64,000 nucleotides of DNA from contig NZ_JAHBRX010000002.1 in the NCBI RefSeq assembly GCF_018398335.1, positions 496,001 to 560,000 on the forward strand. Direction: 5' to 3'. Position 1 is the stretch's first letter. Each line of letters starts with the position of its first letter. This DNA is from Chelatococcus sp. HY11. GTDB lineage: Bacteria; Pseudomonadota; Alphaproteobacteria; Rhizobiales; Beijerinckiaceae. This document shows positions 52,656-61,747 of the stretch, one piece after another. A model generated the notes under the pieces. It saw only the letters and a list, made by a program, of their open reading frames with translations. It was not told where the DNA came from and made no database searches. Made by a program: the position numbers and the translations under genes.

Positions 52656-53879
52656 GTGACAAAACAGACGGTTACAGCCAACCGTGATCTCCGCGAGAAC
52701 CGCCCGTTATGGGCAGATACATCGCGCATTTCGGTGATAACGCGCCAAACTCCGCGCGAGCGCTTCTACGACGTGGTCATTGTCGGCGCCGGCATCAGCG
52801 GCGCGCTCATGGCCAATGCTCTTGCCGACGGGAGGCGTTCCATCCTGGTGGTCGACCGGCGTGGGCCCGTCAAGGGGTCCAGTATGGCCAGCACGGCGAT
52901 GATCCAGCATGAAATCGACGTGCCGCTGTTCAAGCTCGCGCAAACCATTGGCGGGCCACGGGCCGCGCGCGTATGGCAACGGTCGGCCCAGGCCGTCGAA
53001 GGATTGAAGGCGCTGGTGCAAGGCCTCCGCATCCCCTGTCAGTTCGAGGCGAGACAGACGCTTTACCTCGCCGGCGAGGCCTATGGCGCCCGCGCGCTCA
53101 AAGAGGAAAGCAAGGCGCGGGCTCAGGCTGGCCTTGAAGCGCGCTTTCTCGACGCAGATGAGCTCGAGCAGCAATTCGGTATCGATCGCCCCGCCGCCAT
53201 CGTCAGCAAGATGTCGGCATCGGCCAACCCCGCGCAGATGACCGCCGGCCTCCTGCGAGACGCGCGCAGGCACGGCTGTGAGATCGTCGCCGGCCTGGAG
53301 ATCACGGATCTCCACGCGGGCGAACCTGTCGTGCTCGCCACATCGAGCGGCCAGCTTCTCCTGGCGAGCCATGTGGTCTTCTGCACCGGATACGAATTCC
53401 TGAAGCCGCTGGCCAACAGACAGCATCGCATCATCTCGACCTGGGCCATCGCCAGCAAACCCGGGCTGAAATTACCTCCGTGGCTCTCGGAAGCACTGGT
53501 TTGGGAGGGGGCGGATCCGTATGTCTATTTTCGCACGACCCCGGATGGGCGATTGATCGCCGGCGGCGAGGATGAGGACAGTTCCGAGGCCTATCTGTCG
53601 GAAGCCAAGCTGAAAACCAAGGGCCGCACAATCGCCGAGAAGGTCGGCGACCTGCTGCATTGTGCGATCGGCTCGCCCGACTATGTCTGGTCAGCGGGCT
53701 TCGGAAGCACACCGACCGGCCTGCCGATGATGGGCGAAGTGCCCGGCTTGAAGAACGTCTATGCCGTCATGGGCTATGGCGGCAACGGCTTTACTTTCAG
53801 CAAGATCGGCGCCGAAATCATCGCGGCCATGATCGGGAAGAAACGGGATCCTGACGCCGAGCTGTTCAGTTTCCGTTGA
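52656..53879 (+). CDS. FAD-dependent oxidoreductase, DAO family (407 aa)
   Basis: A Rossmann FAD motif (DVVIVGAGISGALMANALADG) starts near residue 39, and the C-terminal FAD-contact region is GFGSTPTGLPMMGEVPGLKNVYAVMGYGGNGFTFS. This is the plan of DAO-type enzymes that oxidise amines, amino acids or hydroxy acids. The start is uncertain. No in-frame ATG precedes the FAD motif; GTG 52656 has GGAG six bases upstream, while TTG 52590 and GTG 52737 are alternatives. It diverges from the MarR gene, with which it may share control. Confidence 0.82.
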   Translation: MTKQTVTANRDLRENRPLWADTSRISVITRQTPRERFYDVVIVGAGISGALMANALADGRRSILVVDRRGPVKGSSMASTAMIQHEIDVPLFKLAQTIGGPRAARVWQRSAQAVEGLKALVQGLRIPCQFEARQTLYLAGEAYGARALKEESKARAQAGLEARFLDADELEQQFGIDRPAAIVSKMSASANPAQMTAGLLRDARRHGCEIVAGLEITDLHAGEPVVLATSSGQLLLASHVVFCTGYEFLKPLANRQHRIISTWAIASKPGLKLPPWLSEALVWEGADPYVYFRTTPDGRLIAGGEDEDSSEAYLSEAKLKTKGRTIAEKVGDLLHCAIGSPDYVWSAGFGSTPTGLPMMGEVPGLKNVYAVMGYGGNGFTFSKIGAEIIAAMIGKKRDPDAELFSFR

Positions 53880-54359
53880 GCCAGAATGCTTGCTGACACC
53901 ACTGCCGGCTGGCCTGCCGATCGCTGGATTTAAGCCCGATCGGACAGTTCGCGCTTGACTGAACGACACCCCGACGCTTGCGCCGACCTCACAAAGCCGC
54001 CGGGCCATACCGGCGTGAAAACTTGACGGCCATAAGGATATCGGCTATCGAACAGCAATGGATAGCGTTATCCAAGAGGGAAAGACGCGCGATCTGCGAG
54101 CGATTTGGAGCAGTGATTTTCGCGCAATCGGAGCGCGAGGAAAAGCTGGTGCAATTTTTGCGATGGATGGACAGCGCTGTCCATACCTATAGGGTCGAGA
54201 AACCGGGTCACGCCAAGACGCGGATCTCGGGGACGGATATGACCAAGATCCCCGCTCATGGGATCCTCGGTCCCGGCGCGACGCCATGTGGGGGCTTCGG
54301 CTCGAGTTAGACTATCTCAATACACAAAAATACAGAATACGAAGTGGAGGGAAACGCGA
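53880..54359. other. 480-base intergenic region upstream of the TctCBA operon
   Basis: No convincing gene. A 110-codon open frame on the plus strand (53978-54310) starts without a ribosome site, has biased composition and matches nothing I recognise, and antisense frames overlap it. The region must hold the tctCBA promoter and contains a perfect 18-base palindrome at 54167. A sequence of A+T-rich bases (54317-54340) lies just before the TctC-type gene. Confidence 0.5.
54167..54184. promoter_or_regulatory. Perfect 18-base palindrome, candidate operator
   Basis: ATGGACAGC and GCTGTCCAT join without a spacer. It lies about 175 bases before the TctC-type start codon, with no gene around it. Such a site suits a dimeric repressor or activator; no regulator gene is adjacent to the transporter. 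Confidence 0.4.
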
Positions 54360-55304
54360 ATGAAGTTGACGGCAGGTGTTATTGTTGTGGCTTTTCTTGG
54401 ATCGACAACAGCGCCACTCGCACAGGACAAGTTTCCTGCAAAGCCTATCACGGTCGTCATTCCCGCCGGCCCCGGCTCATCGACCGACACCAATGCACGA
54501 CTTGTTCTCAACAAGATCGAAAAGCAGGGGTCGTTGGGCCAGCCTGCGGTCGTGGTCAACCAGACCAGCGCCCCGATTGCGGCCACGCGCGTCAAGGATG
54601 CGCGCCCGGATGGTCACGAACTGCTCGTCTATCATCTTGGTCTGATGGGGACCCAGGCCGTGGGCAAGATCGGCTTTGGCGCGGAAGCCTTCAAGCCCAT
54701 CGCGCAGACCGGCAGCACCGCCTTCCTCATCGTCGCCGCGGAAAAGGGCCCCTATCCCGATCTGAAGTCGCTCGTGGAAGCTGCGAAGGCTGCGCCCTCG
54801 AAGATCACCGAGGCGAACAGCATCGGCGGCGCCAGTCACATCGCGACACTGGCGCTTGCGCAATCGGCCGGGTACACGCCCCGTGTCGTCCATGTGGGCG
54901 ACGGTCCCTCGCGCCTGCAGTCCGTCCTCGGCGGTCACTCCGCCTATACGGTCGTCTCGCCTCCAGAATACAAGGGTTTCGCGGGCACGGGCATCAAGGC
55001 GCTGGCCGTGCTGGGATCTCAGCGCAGCCCGGATTGGCCCGACGTCCCATCGACCGCCGAACTGGGATACCCCGTCGACGTCTCTGTCGATGTCTGGTGG
55101 CTTGCGCCGTCTGATACGCCCCCCGCCGTCGTGGAGACGCTCGCGAGTGCGGTCGAAAAGGCGATGGGCGACGCCGAGCTCCAGGAGGCCTTCAAGAAAC
55201 AGGGCATCAATCCCGTGTTTCTCCGCGGCGCGCCACTCGCCGACAAGCTGTCGAATATTACAGCGCTTGTGAAGCCGATGGGCGCGGCGCTCGGCGGACA
55301 ATAG
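54360..55304 (+). CDS. tctC: TctC-family periplasmic binding protein (314 aa)
   Basis: A signal peptide (MKLTAGVIVVAFLGSTTAPLAQD) and the body KPITVVIPAGPGSSTDTNAR, with a later DVPSTAELGYPVDV, identify the Bug/TctC family. These proteins capture carboxylates such as citrate or aromatic acids for tripartite tricarboxylate transporters. ATG 54360 is preceded by GGAGG nine bases upstream; the longer frame is not a coding extension. The two membrane subunits follow. The name reflects family, not a proven citrate substrate. Confidence 0.9.
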   Translation: MKLTAGVIVVAFLGSTTAPLAQDKFPAKPITVVIPAGPGSSTDTNARLVLNKIEKQGSLGQPAVVVNQTSAPIAATRVKDARPDGHELLVYHLGLMGTQAVGKIGFGAEAFKPIAQTGSTAFLIVAAEKGPYPDLKSLVEAAKAAPSKITEANSIGGASHIATLALAQSAGYTPRVVHVGDGPSRLQSVLGGHSAYTVVSPPEYKGFAGTGIKALAVLGSQRSPDWPDVPSTAELGYPVDVSVDVWWLAPSDTPPAVVETLASAVEKAMGDAELQEAFKKQGINPVFLRGAPLADKLSNITALVKPMGAALGGQ

Positions 55305-55357
55305 GCATCATCTGAGACAGGATGCTCCCATGCGTGGCGGGGAGAGAGGTATTGACC

Positions 55358-55858
55358 ATGTCATCCCCGGCCAGGGAACGGCGAGCTGACCTTGCCTTCA
55401 TGATCATCGTCTTTGTCGTCAGCGCGGCTGTGCTGGTGGAAGCCAGCCGCCTGCCGGCATCCCGGTTCGATCCCCTGGGGCCCGGCGCCTTTCCGCTCGG
55501 CATATGCGTCCTGCTCCTTGTCCTCACGGCCGTCGGCATCGTGAAGGCGCTTATGGGCCACTCGCTTGGGCGGGCGGAGACGTCCCTGCTGACCGGCGTC
55601 GGGCAGGAGACGGACTACAGGCAGCACCCGTGGCTCGCCGTCGCGCTCTATCTCTCGACTGTCATCTATGTGTGTGTTCTCCAGTTTGCGCCTCTCCATT
55701 TCACCTGGCCGACCGCGGCCTACGTCATCGCCGCCTCTCTGCTGTTGAGCCGCAGCCTGGCCAGGCGCACCCTGCTCGCGGCGCTTGTCGTTGGCGCCAG
55801 CGCCAGCGCGATCCTCACCTATATCTTCGCGCATATCCTCGTTGTCGCGCTGCCTTAA
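55358..55858 (+). CDS. tctB: TctB-family small membrane subunit (166 aa)
   Basis: Four hydrophobic segments, the pattern RLPASRFDPLGPGAFPLGI after the first helix and the length match TctB, the poorly conserved small subunit of tripartite tricarboxylate transporters. The start at 55358 follows GAGAGG. The large subunit gene starts 19 bases after its stop. Confidence 0.88.
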   Translation: MSSPARERRADLAFMIIVFVVSAAVLVEASRLPASRFDPLGPGAFPLGICVLLLVLTAVGIVKALMGHSLGRAETSLLTGVGQETDYRQHPWLAVALYLSTVIYVCVLQFAPLHFTWPTAAYVIAASLLLSRSLARRTLLAALVVGASASAILTYIFAHILVVALP

Positions 55859-55877
55859 GGCACCAGGGGCGTCCTGA

Positions 55878-57359
55878 ATGCTTGTCGATGCATTTGTTCA
55901 TCTCCTTTCGCCATCCATGTTGCTGATGATGTGCGGCGGAGTTCTTCTCGGGATCGCCATCGGTGTCCTGCCCGGCATCAACACCGGCGCACTCATGGTG
56001 CTGGTGCTCCCCTTCACCTTTTCGATGAACAGTGTTGATGCAGTTGTGCTGCTGATCTCCCTGTTCGTGGGCGGTGTCAGCGGCGGTCTCGTAACCGCGA
56101 CATTGATGCGAATTCCGGGCGAGCCCAACGCCATCATGACCTGCATGGACGGCTATCCCCTCGCCAAGGCGGGATTTGCCGGGCGCGCGCTTGGCCTCGG
56201 CAACGCCTCATCGATCGTGGGCGGGGCCCTATCCTGGGTGGCGCTGGTGGTGCTGACGCCTCCGCTCGCGCGCGTCGCCGTCGTCTTCGGCCCCTGGGAG
56301 ATTTTCGCGGTTGTCTGCATGGCGCTGGTGCTGATCGCCTCGCTCAGCCGCGGCTCGTTGCTGAAGGGCCTGATTTCGGCCCTCCTCGGCATGTTGGTGG
56401 CGATGCCGGGCCTCGATCCGTCATCGGGCGCGAACAGGTTGACGTTCGGCTGGATCGAGCTGACGGGCGGCCTCGATCTTCTCCCCGTCATTCTCGGCAT
56501 TTTCGCCATCAGCCAGTTGATGTCCGATACCGTGAACATCGAGGAGGAGAACGCGGGCCGGCTGAAGGTCACGATGAAGGGCGTGCTGATTTCGGTGCGG
56601 GACTACATCACCCACGGCTGGAACATGATACGCTCCGCGTTGATAGGCATAGGCATCGGCATTTTGCCGGGCGTCGGCGCGACGATCGCCTCGGTGGTCT
56701 CCTACACCACCGCCAAGAATGTATCACGCCATCCGGAACAATTCGGTCAGGGCAGCGAGGAAGCGATCGTTGCCGCTGAATCCGCCAACAACGCCACCAC
56801 GGGCGGCACGCTCATTCCGCTCCTGGCGCTCGGCATACCCGGTGGCCTCGCCGATGCGGTGTTGCTCGGCGCGCTGATGATCCACAATCTTGCGCCGGGG
56901 CCCATGCTCTATGTTCACAATCCGGAAATCGTGAACGCCATCATGGCCGCCCATCTCGTGGCCCATGTGCTGATGTTCATATTCATGACAGCGGGCGTCA
57001 TTCTCTTCGCGCAACTGATGAAGATATCGCGCGTCTGGATATTTCCGATCGTCCTGGTGATCTGCATCATCGGCGCCTATACCGTCAACGGGCGCATGTT
57101 TGATGTCTGGGTGATGCTTGCCTTCGGGGTTGTCGGCTATGCGCTCGAATACTGCAAGGTTCCGATCGCCCCCCTCGTCGTCGGGCTCGTCCTTGGTCCC
57201 CTCGCGGAGCAGCATCTGCGGACCGGCCTGATGGCGTCCGGCGGGGAGATCGGCGTCCTTCTCGATCGTCCGATCGCGATGACCTTCCTGGCTGTCACGC
57301 TGCTCGCCCTGCTCTGGCCCCTGGCGCGCAAACAATTCAGAAGGCCCCTTCCCGCCTAG
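55878..57359 (+). CDS. tctA: TctA-family large membrane subunit (493 aa)
   Basis: About 11-12 helices, the N-terminal signature GVLLGIAIGVLPGINTGALMVLVLPFTF and the central repeat GIGIGILPGVGATIASVVSYTTAKNVS are diagnostic for TctA. It forms the ion-coupled channel fed by the TctC-type protein. The order C-B-A on the plus strand is the usual operon order. About 150 bases separate it from the next operon. Confidence 0.93.
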   Translation: MLVDAFVHLLSPSMLLMMCGGVLLGIAIGVLPGINTGALMVLVLPFTFSMNSVDAVVLLISLFVGGVSGGLVTATLMRIPGEPNAIMTCMDGYPLAKAGFAGRALGLGNASSIVGGALSWVALVVLTPPLARVAVVFGPWEIFAVVCMALVLIASLSRGSLLKGLISALLGMLVAMPGLDPSSGANRLTFGWIELTGGLDLLPVILGIFAISQLMSDTVNIEEENAGRLKVTMKGVLISVRDYITHGWNMIRSALIGIGIGILPGVGATIASVVSYTTAKNVSRHPEQFGQGSEEAIVAAESANNATTGGTLIPLLALGIPGGLADAVLLGALMIHNLAPGPMLYVHNPEIVNAIMAAHLVAHVLMFIFMTAGVILFAQLMKISRVWIFPIVLVICIIGAYTVNGRMFDVWVMLAFGVVGYALEYCKVPIAPLVVGLVLGPLAEQHLRTGLMASGGEIGVLLDRPIAMTFLAVTLLALLWPLARKQFRRPLPA

Positions 57360-57417
57360 CCATTGAGAGGCGGCATCCCTTTGAAATCGCGGCGGGAAAG
57401 CGCGCCGCCGGAGCCTG

Positions 57418-57451
57418 TGTGCAAAATCACAGAACCGTTACAAATGTGCAA
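57418..57451. promoter_or_regulatory. Candidate SorC-type operator upstream of the sugar/G3P-type importer
   Basis: A TGTG-CAAAAT-CACA dyad (57418-57431) and a repeat of TGTGCAA at 57445 lie 60-90 bases before the binding-protein start. The SorC-family gene at the end of the operon is the likely binder. Promoter hexamers were not clear. Confidence 0.4.
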
Positions 57452-57509
57452 GATGGCTGACATGCAGCGTCGCTAGCGTCCGTCGCGTCGCCCCGTGACA
57501 GGAGTTCGC

Positions 57510-58760
57510 ATGCGCCGTCTTCTCGCCCCTATGGCAGCCCTCGCCCTCTTCGCCGTCGGCCAGGCCCAGGCCGCCGATCCCGTGACCATCAATTTCTGGC
57601 ACTATCAGACGTCCAACCGTGAAGATCTGACGAGAACAATCAACGACTTCATGGTAAAGAACCCGGACATCAAAGTCCGTGAGCAGTTCAAGGACAACAA
57701 CAATCTGGCCACCGAAGTCCAGGCGGCAGCCCTTGCCGGCCGCGCGCCGGATGTCGCCCAGCTGCTGAGCCGCCTGACGATCGGCCTCGTGATGAACACG
57801 AAGCCCGTCGCCCTCGACAGCGGCCCGGACAAGGGCGCCTTCCTCAAGAATGTAGCCCCGAATTTCCTCACCATCGGCACCTACCAGGGCCATCCTTACG
57901 CCGTGCCGCACTCCTTCGGCACGCCGATCGTGTACTACAACAAGGACCTGTTCCGCGCCGCCGGGCTCGACCCGCAGAAGCCGCCGCGGACCTGGCAGGA
58001 GATGCGCGAGCTCGCGCGGCAGATCAAGACGAACACGGGCAAGCACGGCCTGTTCGTCTCCACCGGTGGTCGCGACGTCGGCCCGCAGCAGATGATCGTC
58101 AATACCGGCGCCGACATGCTGTCCGCCGACTTCAGCCGCGCCACCTTCGCGACGCCTGATGCCATTGCCTCCATGCAGCTCTGGCAGGACATGGCCGTCA
58201 CCGACAAGTCGCTCGCCGTCTTCACCGAGCGTGAGAACACGTCGCTCTTCATGGCCGGGCAGATCGGCATGATGGTGACATCGGTCGCCAGCTTCCAGGG
58301 CGCCAAGCGCAGCACCGAGGGCGTCTTCGAGCTCGGCATCGGCCATTATCCGACGTGGAACGACAAGCCGCGGCGCGTCCCGAATTCCGGCGCGGCGCTG
58401 ATGGTGTTCTCCCAGGACGAGAAGCGCCGTGAAGCGACATTCCGCTTCCTCGCCTATCTGATGCAGCCGGAGGTCAGCAACCGCTGGGCCGTTGAATCCG
58501 GCTATCTGCCGATCGCCCCTGGCGCCCAGCAGGCCGAGGTCATCAAGCAGGCCGTCGCCAAGGAGCCGCGCTGGGGCGTTGCCGTCGCGCAGATGGATGA
58601 CCTTGTCGCCACGGCCCGTTGGCCCGGCAGTCGCGTTGTCGAGATTCAGATCGTTCTCGAGAACATGGTCCAGGCGCTATGGCAGGGCAAGGCTCCGGCA
58701 TCGGAACTGGTGCCGGCAGCGGAAGCGGAGATCTCCCGGCTGATCGCCCAAGGTAGCTAA
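57510..58760 (+). CDS. Extracellular family 1 substrate-binding protein, UgpB-like (416 aa)
   Basis: A signal peptide (RRLLAPMAALALFAVGQAQA) and VTINFWHYQTSNREDLTRTINDFMVKNPDIKV identify family 1 binding proteins of sugars, glycerol-3-phosphate or glycerophosphodiesters. ATG 57510 has CAGGAG seven bases upstream. A REP-like hairpin separates it from the first permease gene, which would favour higher levels of this protein. Downstream phosphatases suggest a phosphorylated ligand such as glycerol-3-phosphate or a diester. Confidence 0.9.
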   Translation: MRRLLAPMAALALFAVGQAQAADPVTINFWHYQTSNREDLTRTINDFMVKNPDIKVREQFKDNNNLATEVQAAALAGRAPDVAQLLSRLTIGLVMNTKPVALDSGPDKGAFLKNVAPNFLTIGTYQGHPYAVPHSFGTPIVYYNKDLFRAAGLDPQKPPRTWQEMRELARQIKTNTGKHGLFVSTGGRDVGPQQMIVNTGADMLSADFSRATFATPDAIASMQLWQDMAVTDKSLAVFTERENTSLFMAGQIGMMVTSVASFQGAKRSTEGVFELGIGHYPTWNDKPRRVPNSGAALMVFSQDEKRREATFRFLAYLMQPEVSNRWAVESGYLPIAPGAQQAEVIKQAVAKEPRWGVAVAQMDDLVATARWPGSRVVEIQIVLENMVQALWQGKAPASELVPAAEAEISRLIAQGS

Positions 58761-58807
58761 AAGGCAGCTAAGACACTGATGTCTGCTGCACCCTGAACAA
58801 CTGAAGC

Positions 58808-58850
58808 CGTCATTCCGGGGCCTCGCGTCAGCGAGGAGCCCGGAAAGACG
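58808..58850. repeat. REP-like palindromic element between the UgpB-like and UgpA-like genes
   Basis: Nested complementary arms are CGTC/GACG at the ends, TTCCGGG/CCCGGAA inside them, and CCTCGC/GCGAGG around a GTCA loop. Sequences of the type CGTCATTCCGGG with a GCGAGGAG arm recur as dispersed intergenic repeats in alphaproteobacteria. Here it lies 48 bases after the binding-protein stop and may stabilise that mRNA or reduce read-through. Confidence 0.65.
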
Positions 58851-58911
58851 ATGTGCCCCTCTGCGAAATCGACATGCGCCGGCTCCATCCCGCCCTCCCC
58901 AGGAATGTCTC

Positions 58912-59838
58912 ATGACTGACGCGATTGACAGTGCACCTGTCGCTCTTCAAGGATCGGCACGACGCCGTCGACGGCTCGACATCCGGCCTGCCGCCTTTCT
59001 CGCGCCCTTCATCGTTCTGCTCGGGGTGTTCACCTATTGGCCCCTGGTCGACACGGTCTATCTGAGCTTCATGAAGCTCAACACCAATGCACCCGCGAGC
59101 TTTGTCGGAGTGAACAACTTCCGGGGTGTTCTCGACAACAGCCAGTTTCACGACGCCGCGATCAATTCATTGATCTACGTATTCGTGTCGATTCCGTTGA
59201 AGGTTCTTCTGCCCATTCCTCTGGCGGTCTTCATCTGGACTATCGGTGAACGTGCGGCGAACATCTACAAATCGCTTCTGTTCCTGCCGACCCTGCTGAG
59301 CTTCGTCGTCGTTTCCATCGTCTGGATATGGCTGCTCAATCCGGTGATGGGCTTGTTCCAGTCGCTCATCCGTCCGTTCGGCCTGCAGATGCCCGCCCTG
59401 TTGTCCGATGTCGGCACCGCGATCTACGTCATCATCGGCGTCGGCGCCTGGAAGCTCATCGGCTTCAACGTGCTGCTCTACCTGGCGGGTCTGTCGAGCA
59501 TCGGCCGGGACTATATCGAGGCCATGCGGCTCGACGGCGCGGGCGACTGGACCCTGCTGCGGCGGCTCATCATTCCCCTCCTCTCGCCGACCATCTTTTT
59601 CGTGTTGATCTCGACCGTGGTCTTCACCATCCAGCAGGTCTTCACACCCATCGATGTCATGACGGAGGGCGGCCCGCTGAATGCGACCACCAACCTGTTC
59701 TATGTCGTCTACCAATACATGTTCCAGAGCTTCAATGTCGGCTACTCCGCCGCCGGAACAGTCATTCTATTCGTATTCCTCGGCGCGTTGACCGTATTCA
59801 AGGTCCTTGTGATCGAGAAGCGTGTGCACTATTCCTGA
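58912..59838 (+). CDS. ABC transporter permease, UgpA/MalF-like (308 aa)
   Basis: Six helices and the EAA loop (IEAMRLDGAGDWTLLRRLIIPLLSPT) fit the sugar/glycerol-3-phosphate permease family. The N-terminal 30 residues are basic and cytoplasmic. ATG 58912 has AGGA about nine bases upstream. The partner permease starts 10 bases after its stop. Confidence 0.92.
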   Translation: MTDAIDSAPVALQGSARRRRRLDIRPAAFLAPFIVLLGVFTYWPLVDTVYLSFMKLNTNAPASFVGVNNFRGVLDNSQFHDAAINSLIYVFVSIPLKVLLPIPLAVFIWTIGERAANIYKSLLFLPTLLSFVVVSIVWIWLLNPVMGLFQSLIRPFGLQMPALLSDVGTAIYVIIGVGAWKLIGFNVLLYLAGLSSIGRDYIEAMRLDGAGDWTLLRRLIIPLLSPTIFFVLISTVVFTIQQVFTPIDVMTEGGPLNATTNLFYVVYQYMFQSFNVGYSAAGTVILFVFLGALTVFKVLVIEKRVHYS

Positions 59839-59848
59839 GGTCATCCCC

Positions 59849-60673
59849 ATGATGAAATTGTCGCGGCCCTGGGCCGCCACCGGGCAGATCATCCTTTTCA
59901 TCACGGGGCTGTCCATCGCTATTCCGCTGCTGCTTGTGCTTGGGACATCATTCAAGCCCGCGAACGAGATCTACGCGGGCTATCCCTGGCCGCTCAATCC
60001 GACCTTTGAAAACTACCGCGAGGTGTTCGACAAGCTCCCCTTCGGCGCTTATCTCCTCAACAGCGCCGCGACCACCGCCCTGCGCGTCACCGGCCAGCTC
60101 ATCATCGCGCTGCTCGCCGCCTATGCCTTCGCGCGCTACCGATTCCGCGGCCGGGCCTTCGTCTTCGCGCTGGTGCTGGGCGCGATGATGATCCCGCACC
60201 AGCTGACCTTCCTGCCCGTCTACCTGCTCGTCAACAAGCTAGGCTGGTTCGACAGCTGGGCGGCGCTGATCGTGCCGAACCTCGCCATGCCGCTCGCCGT
60301 CTTCCTGCTCCGCCAGCATCTCCTCTCATTTCCCCGCGAGCTCTACGACGCCGCTTCCATGGATGGGGCCGGCGAATTGCGCACCCTGTGGTCCATCGTC
60401 CTGCCCAACATCAAGCCGGTGATGGCGGCACTGACCATCGTGCTATTCGTCGACTGCTGGAACGAATACTTCTGGCCGTTGGTCGTGACGGAGACCGAGA
60501 ACGCCATGACCGCGCAGATCGGCGTGCGCCGCTTCCTCGACGCGGAACGCGGCGACGACCTCGGGCCCCTCATGGCGGCCGTCACGCTGATCAGCCTGCC
60601 GGCGGTCGCCGTTTTCGTCCTCTTCCAGCGCCAGATCATCAACACCTTCGTCTCTGTCGGCATCAAAGGATAA
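59849..60673 (+). CDS. ABC transporter permease, UgpE/MalG-like (274 aa)
   Basis: Six helices and the EAA loop (YDAASMDGAGELRTLWSIVLPNIKP) with the C-terminal QRQIINTFVSVGIKG are typical of MalG/UgpE proteins. I chose ATG 59849, with GAGG upstream, over an alternative GTG 27 bases earlier that lies inside the preceding gene. It forms the channel with the UgpA-like subunit. The ATPase gene begins three bases after its stop. Confidence 0.92.
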   Translation: MMKLSRPWAATGQIILFITGLSIAIPLLLVLGTSFKPANEIYAGYPWPLNPTFENYREVFDKLPFGAYLLNSAATTALRVTGQLIIALLAAYAFARYRFRGRAFVFALVLGAMMIPHQLTFLPVYLLVNKLGWFDSWAALIVPNLAMPLAVFLLRQHLLSFPRELYDAASMDGAGELRTLWSIVLPNIKPVMAALTIVLFVDCWNEYFWPLVVTETENAMTAQIGVRRFLDAERGDDLGPLMAAVTLISLPAVAVFVLFQRQIINTFVSVGIKG

Positions 60674-60676
60674 GCC

Positions 60677-61747
60677 ATGGCCTCCATCAGATTTGCGGGC
60701 GTCCGCAAGGTCTTCGACGACTTCGTCGCGGTCGAGAGGCTTGATCTCACCGTTGCCGACGGCGAGTTCGTGGTCTTCGTCGGCCCTTCCGGCTGCGGGA
60801 AGACAACCTCCCTGCGTATGCTCGCCGGCCTCGAGGACGTAACCGACGGCCATATCTGGGTCGGCCCGCGCGATGTCACCGCAGACCCGCCGAAGGCGCG
60901 TGACATGGCCATGGTTTTCCAGAACTACGCGCTCTATCCGCATATGACCGTCGCGGAAAACATCGGCTTCTCCCTTGGGCTGCGGGGTGTGCCCAAGGCG
61001 GAGCTCGCCCAGCGTGTCAGGGCTTCGGCGGAGATGATGGATATCGTGCATCTGCTTGAGCGCCGCCCCCGGGAACTTTCGGGCGGGCAGCGCCAGCGCG
61101 TCGCGGTATGCCGGGCCATCATTCGCAATCCGAGCGTTTTCCTGTTCGACGAGCCCCTCTCGAATCTGGACCCGCAATTACGTACTTCGGCGCGCGGCGA
61201 GATCCGCGCCCTCCAGCGCCGGTTGGGCGTCACCTCCGTCTATGTCACGCATGACCAGATCGAGGCGATGACCATGGCGGACCGCATCGTGGTGATGCGG
61301 GATGGCCGCGTCCAGCAGATCGGCACGCCGGAGGAGTTGTTTGAACGGCCGCAGACGATATTCGTCGCCTCCTTCATCGGCGCGCCACCCATGAATATCG
61401 TCAGCGGAACGGTCGAGAACGGCCGGGCCTTTGCCCTCGGCCGCCTGGTCGATGCGGGCTCGCCGGCCAAGGGCCTCAAGGTCGGGGTTCGGCCGGAGGA
61501 CATCAGCTTTCGCGAACTCAACGGAAACGACGGGGCGGCCTTTCGGGTCGACCAGGTCGAGATGATCGGCTCGGAATCCTTGGTGCACGGCGAAGTCGGC
61601 ATTGAGCGCCTTGTCGCACGCGTCGCGCGACACCTCGCGCCACGCGCCGGCGAAAGCGTCGGATTCGACTGGCCGATCGGCCAGACCCACATGTTCGACC
61701 CGACGACGGGGAACAGGATCGCCTCCAGCATGGAACTTGCCGCATGA
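60677..61747 (+). CDS. ABC transporter ATP-binding protein, UgpC/MalK-like (356 aa)
   Basis: Walker A (GPSGCGKTT), MVFQNYALYPHMTV, signature LSGGQRQRVAVCRAI, Walker B (VFLFDEPLSNLD) and VTHDQIEA are intact, with a C-terminal OB/TOBE domain from about 240 (GVRPEDISF). It powers the UgpABE-like importer. Its stop overlaps the histidine-phosphatase start by four bases, so that enzyme is a genuine operon member. Confidence 0.93.
   Translation: MASIRFAGVRKVFDDFVAVERLDLTVADGEFVVFVGPSGCGKTTSLRMLAGLEDVTDGHIWVGPRDVTADPPKARDMAMVFQNYALYPHMTVAENIGFSLGLRGVPKAELAQRVRASAEMMDIVHLLERRPRELSGGQRQRVAVCRAIIRNPSVFLFDEPLSNLDPQLRTSARGEIRALQRRLGVTSVYVTHDQIEAMTMADRIVVMRDGRVQQIGTPEELFERPQTIFVASFIGAPPMNIVSGTVENGRAFALGRLVDAGSPAKGLKVGVRPEDISFRELNGNDGAAFRVDQVEMIGSESLVHGEVGIERLVARVARHLAPRAGESVGFDWPIGQTHMFDPTTGNRIASSMELAA

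Noticed and set aside
53978-54310. Small plus-strand open frame before tctC
   Set aside because: No ribosome site, no similarity, and competing antisense frames; treated as intergenic.
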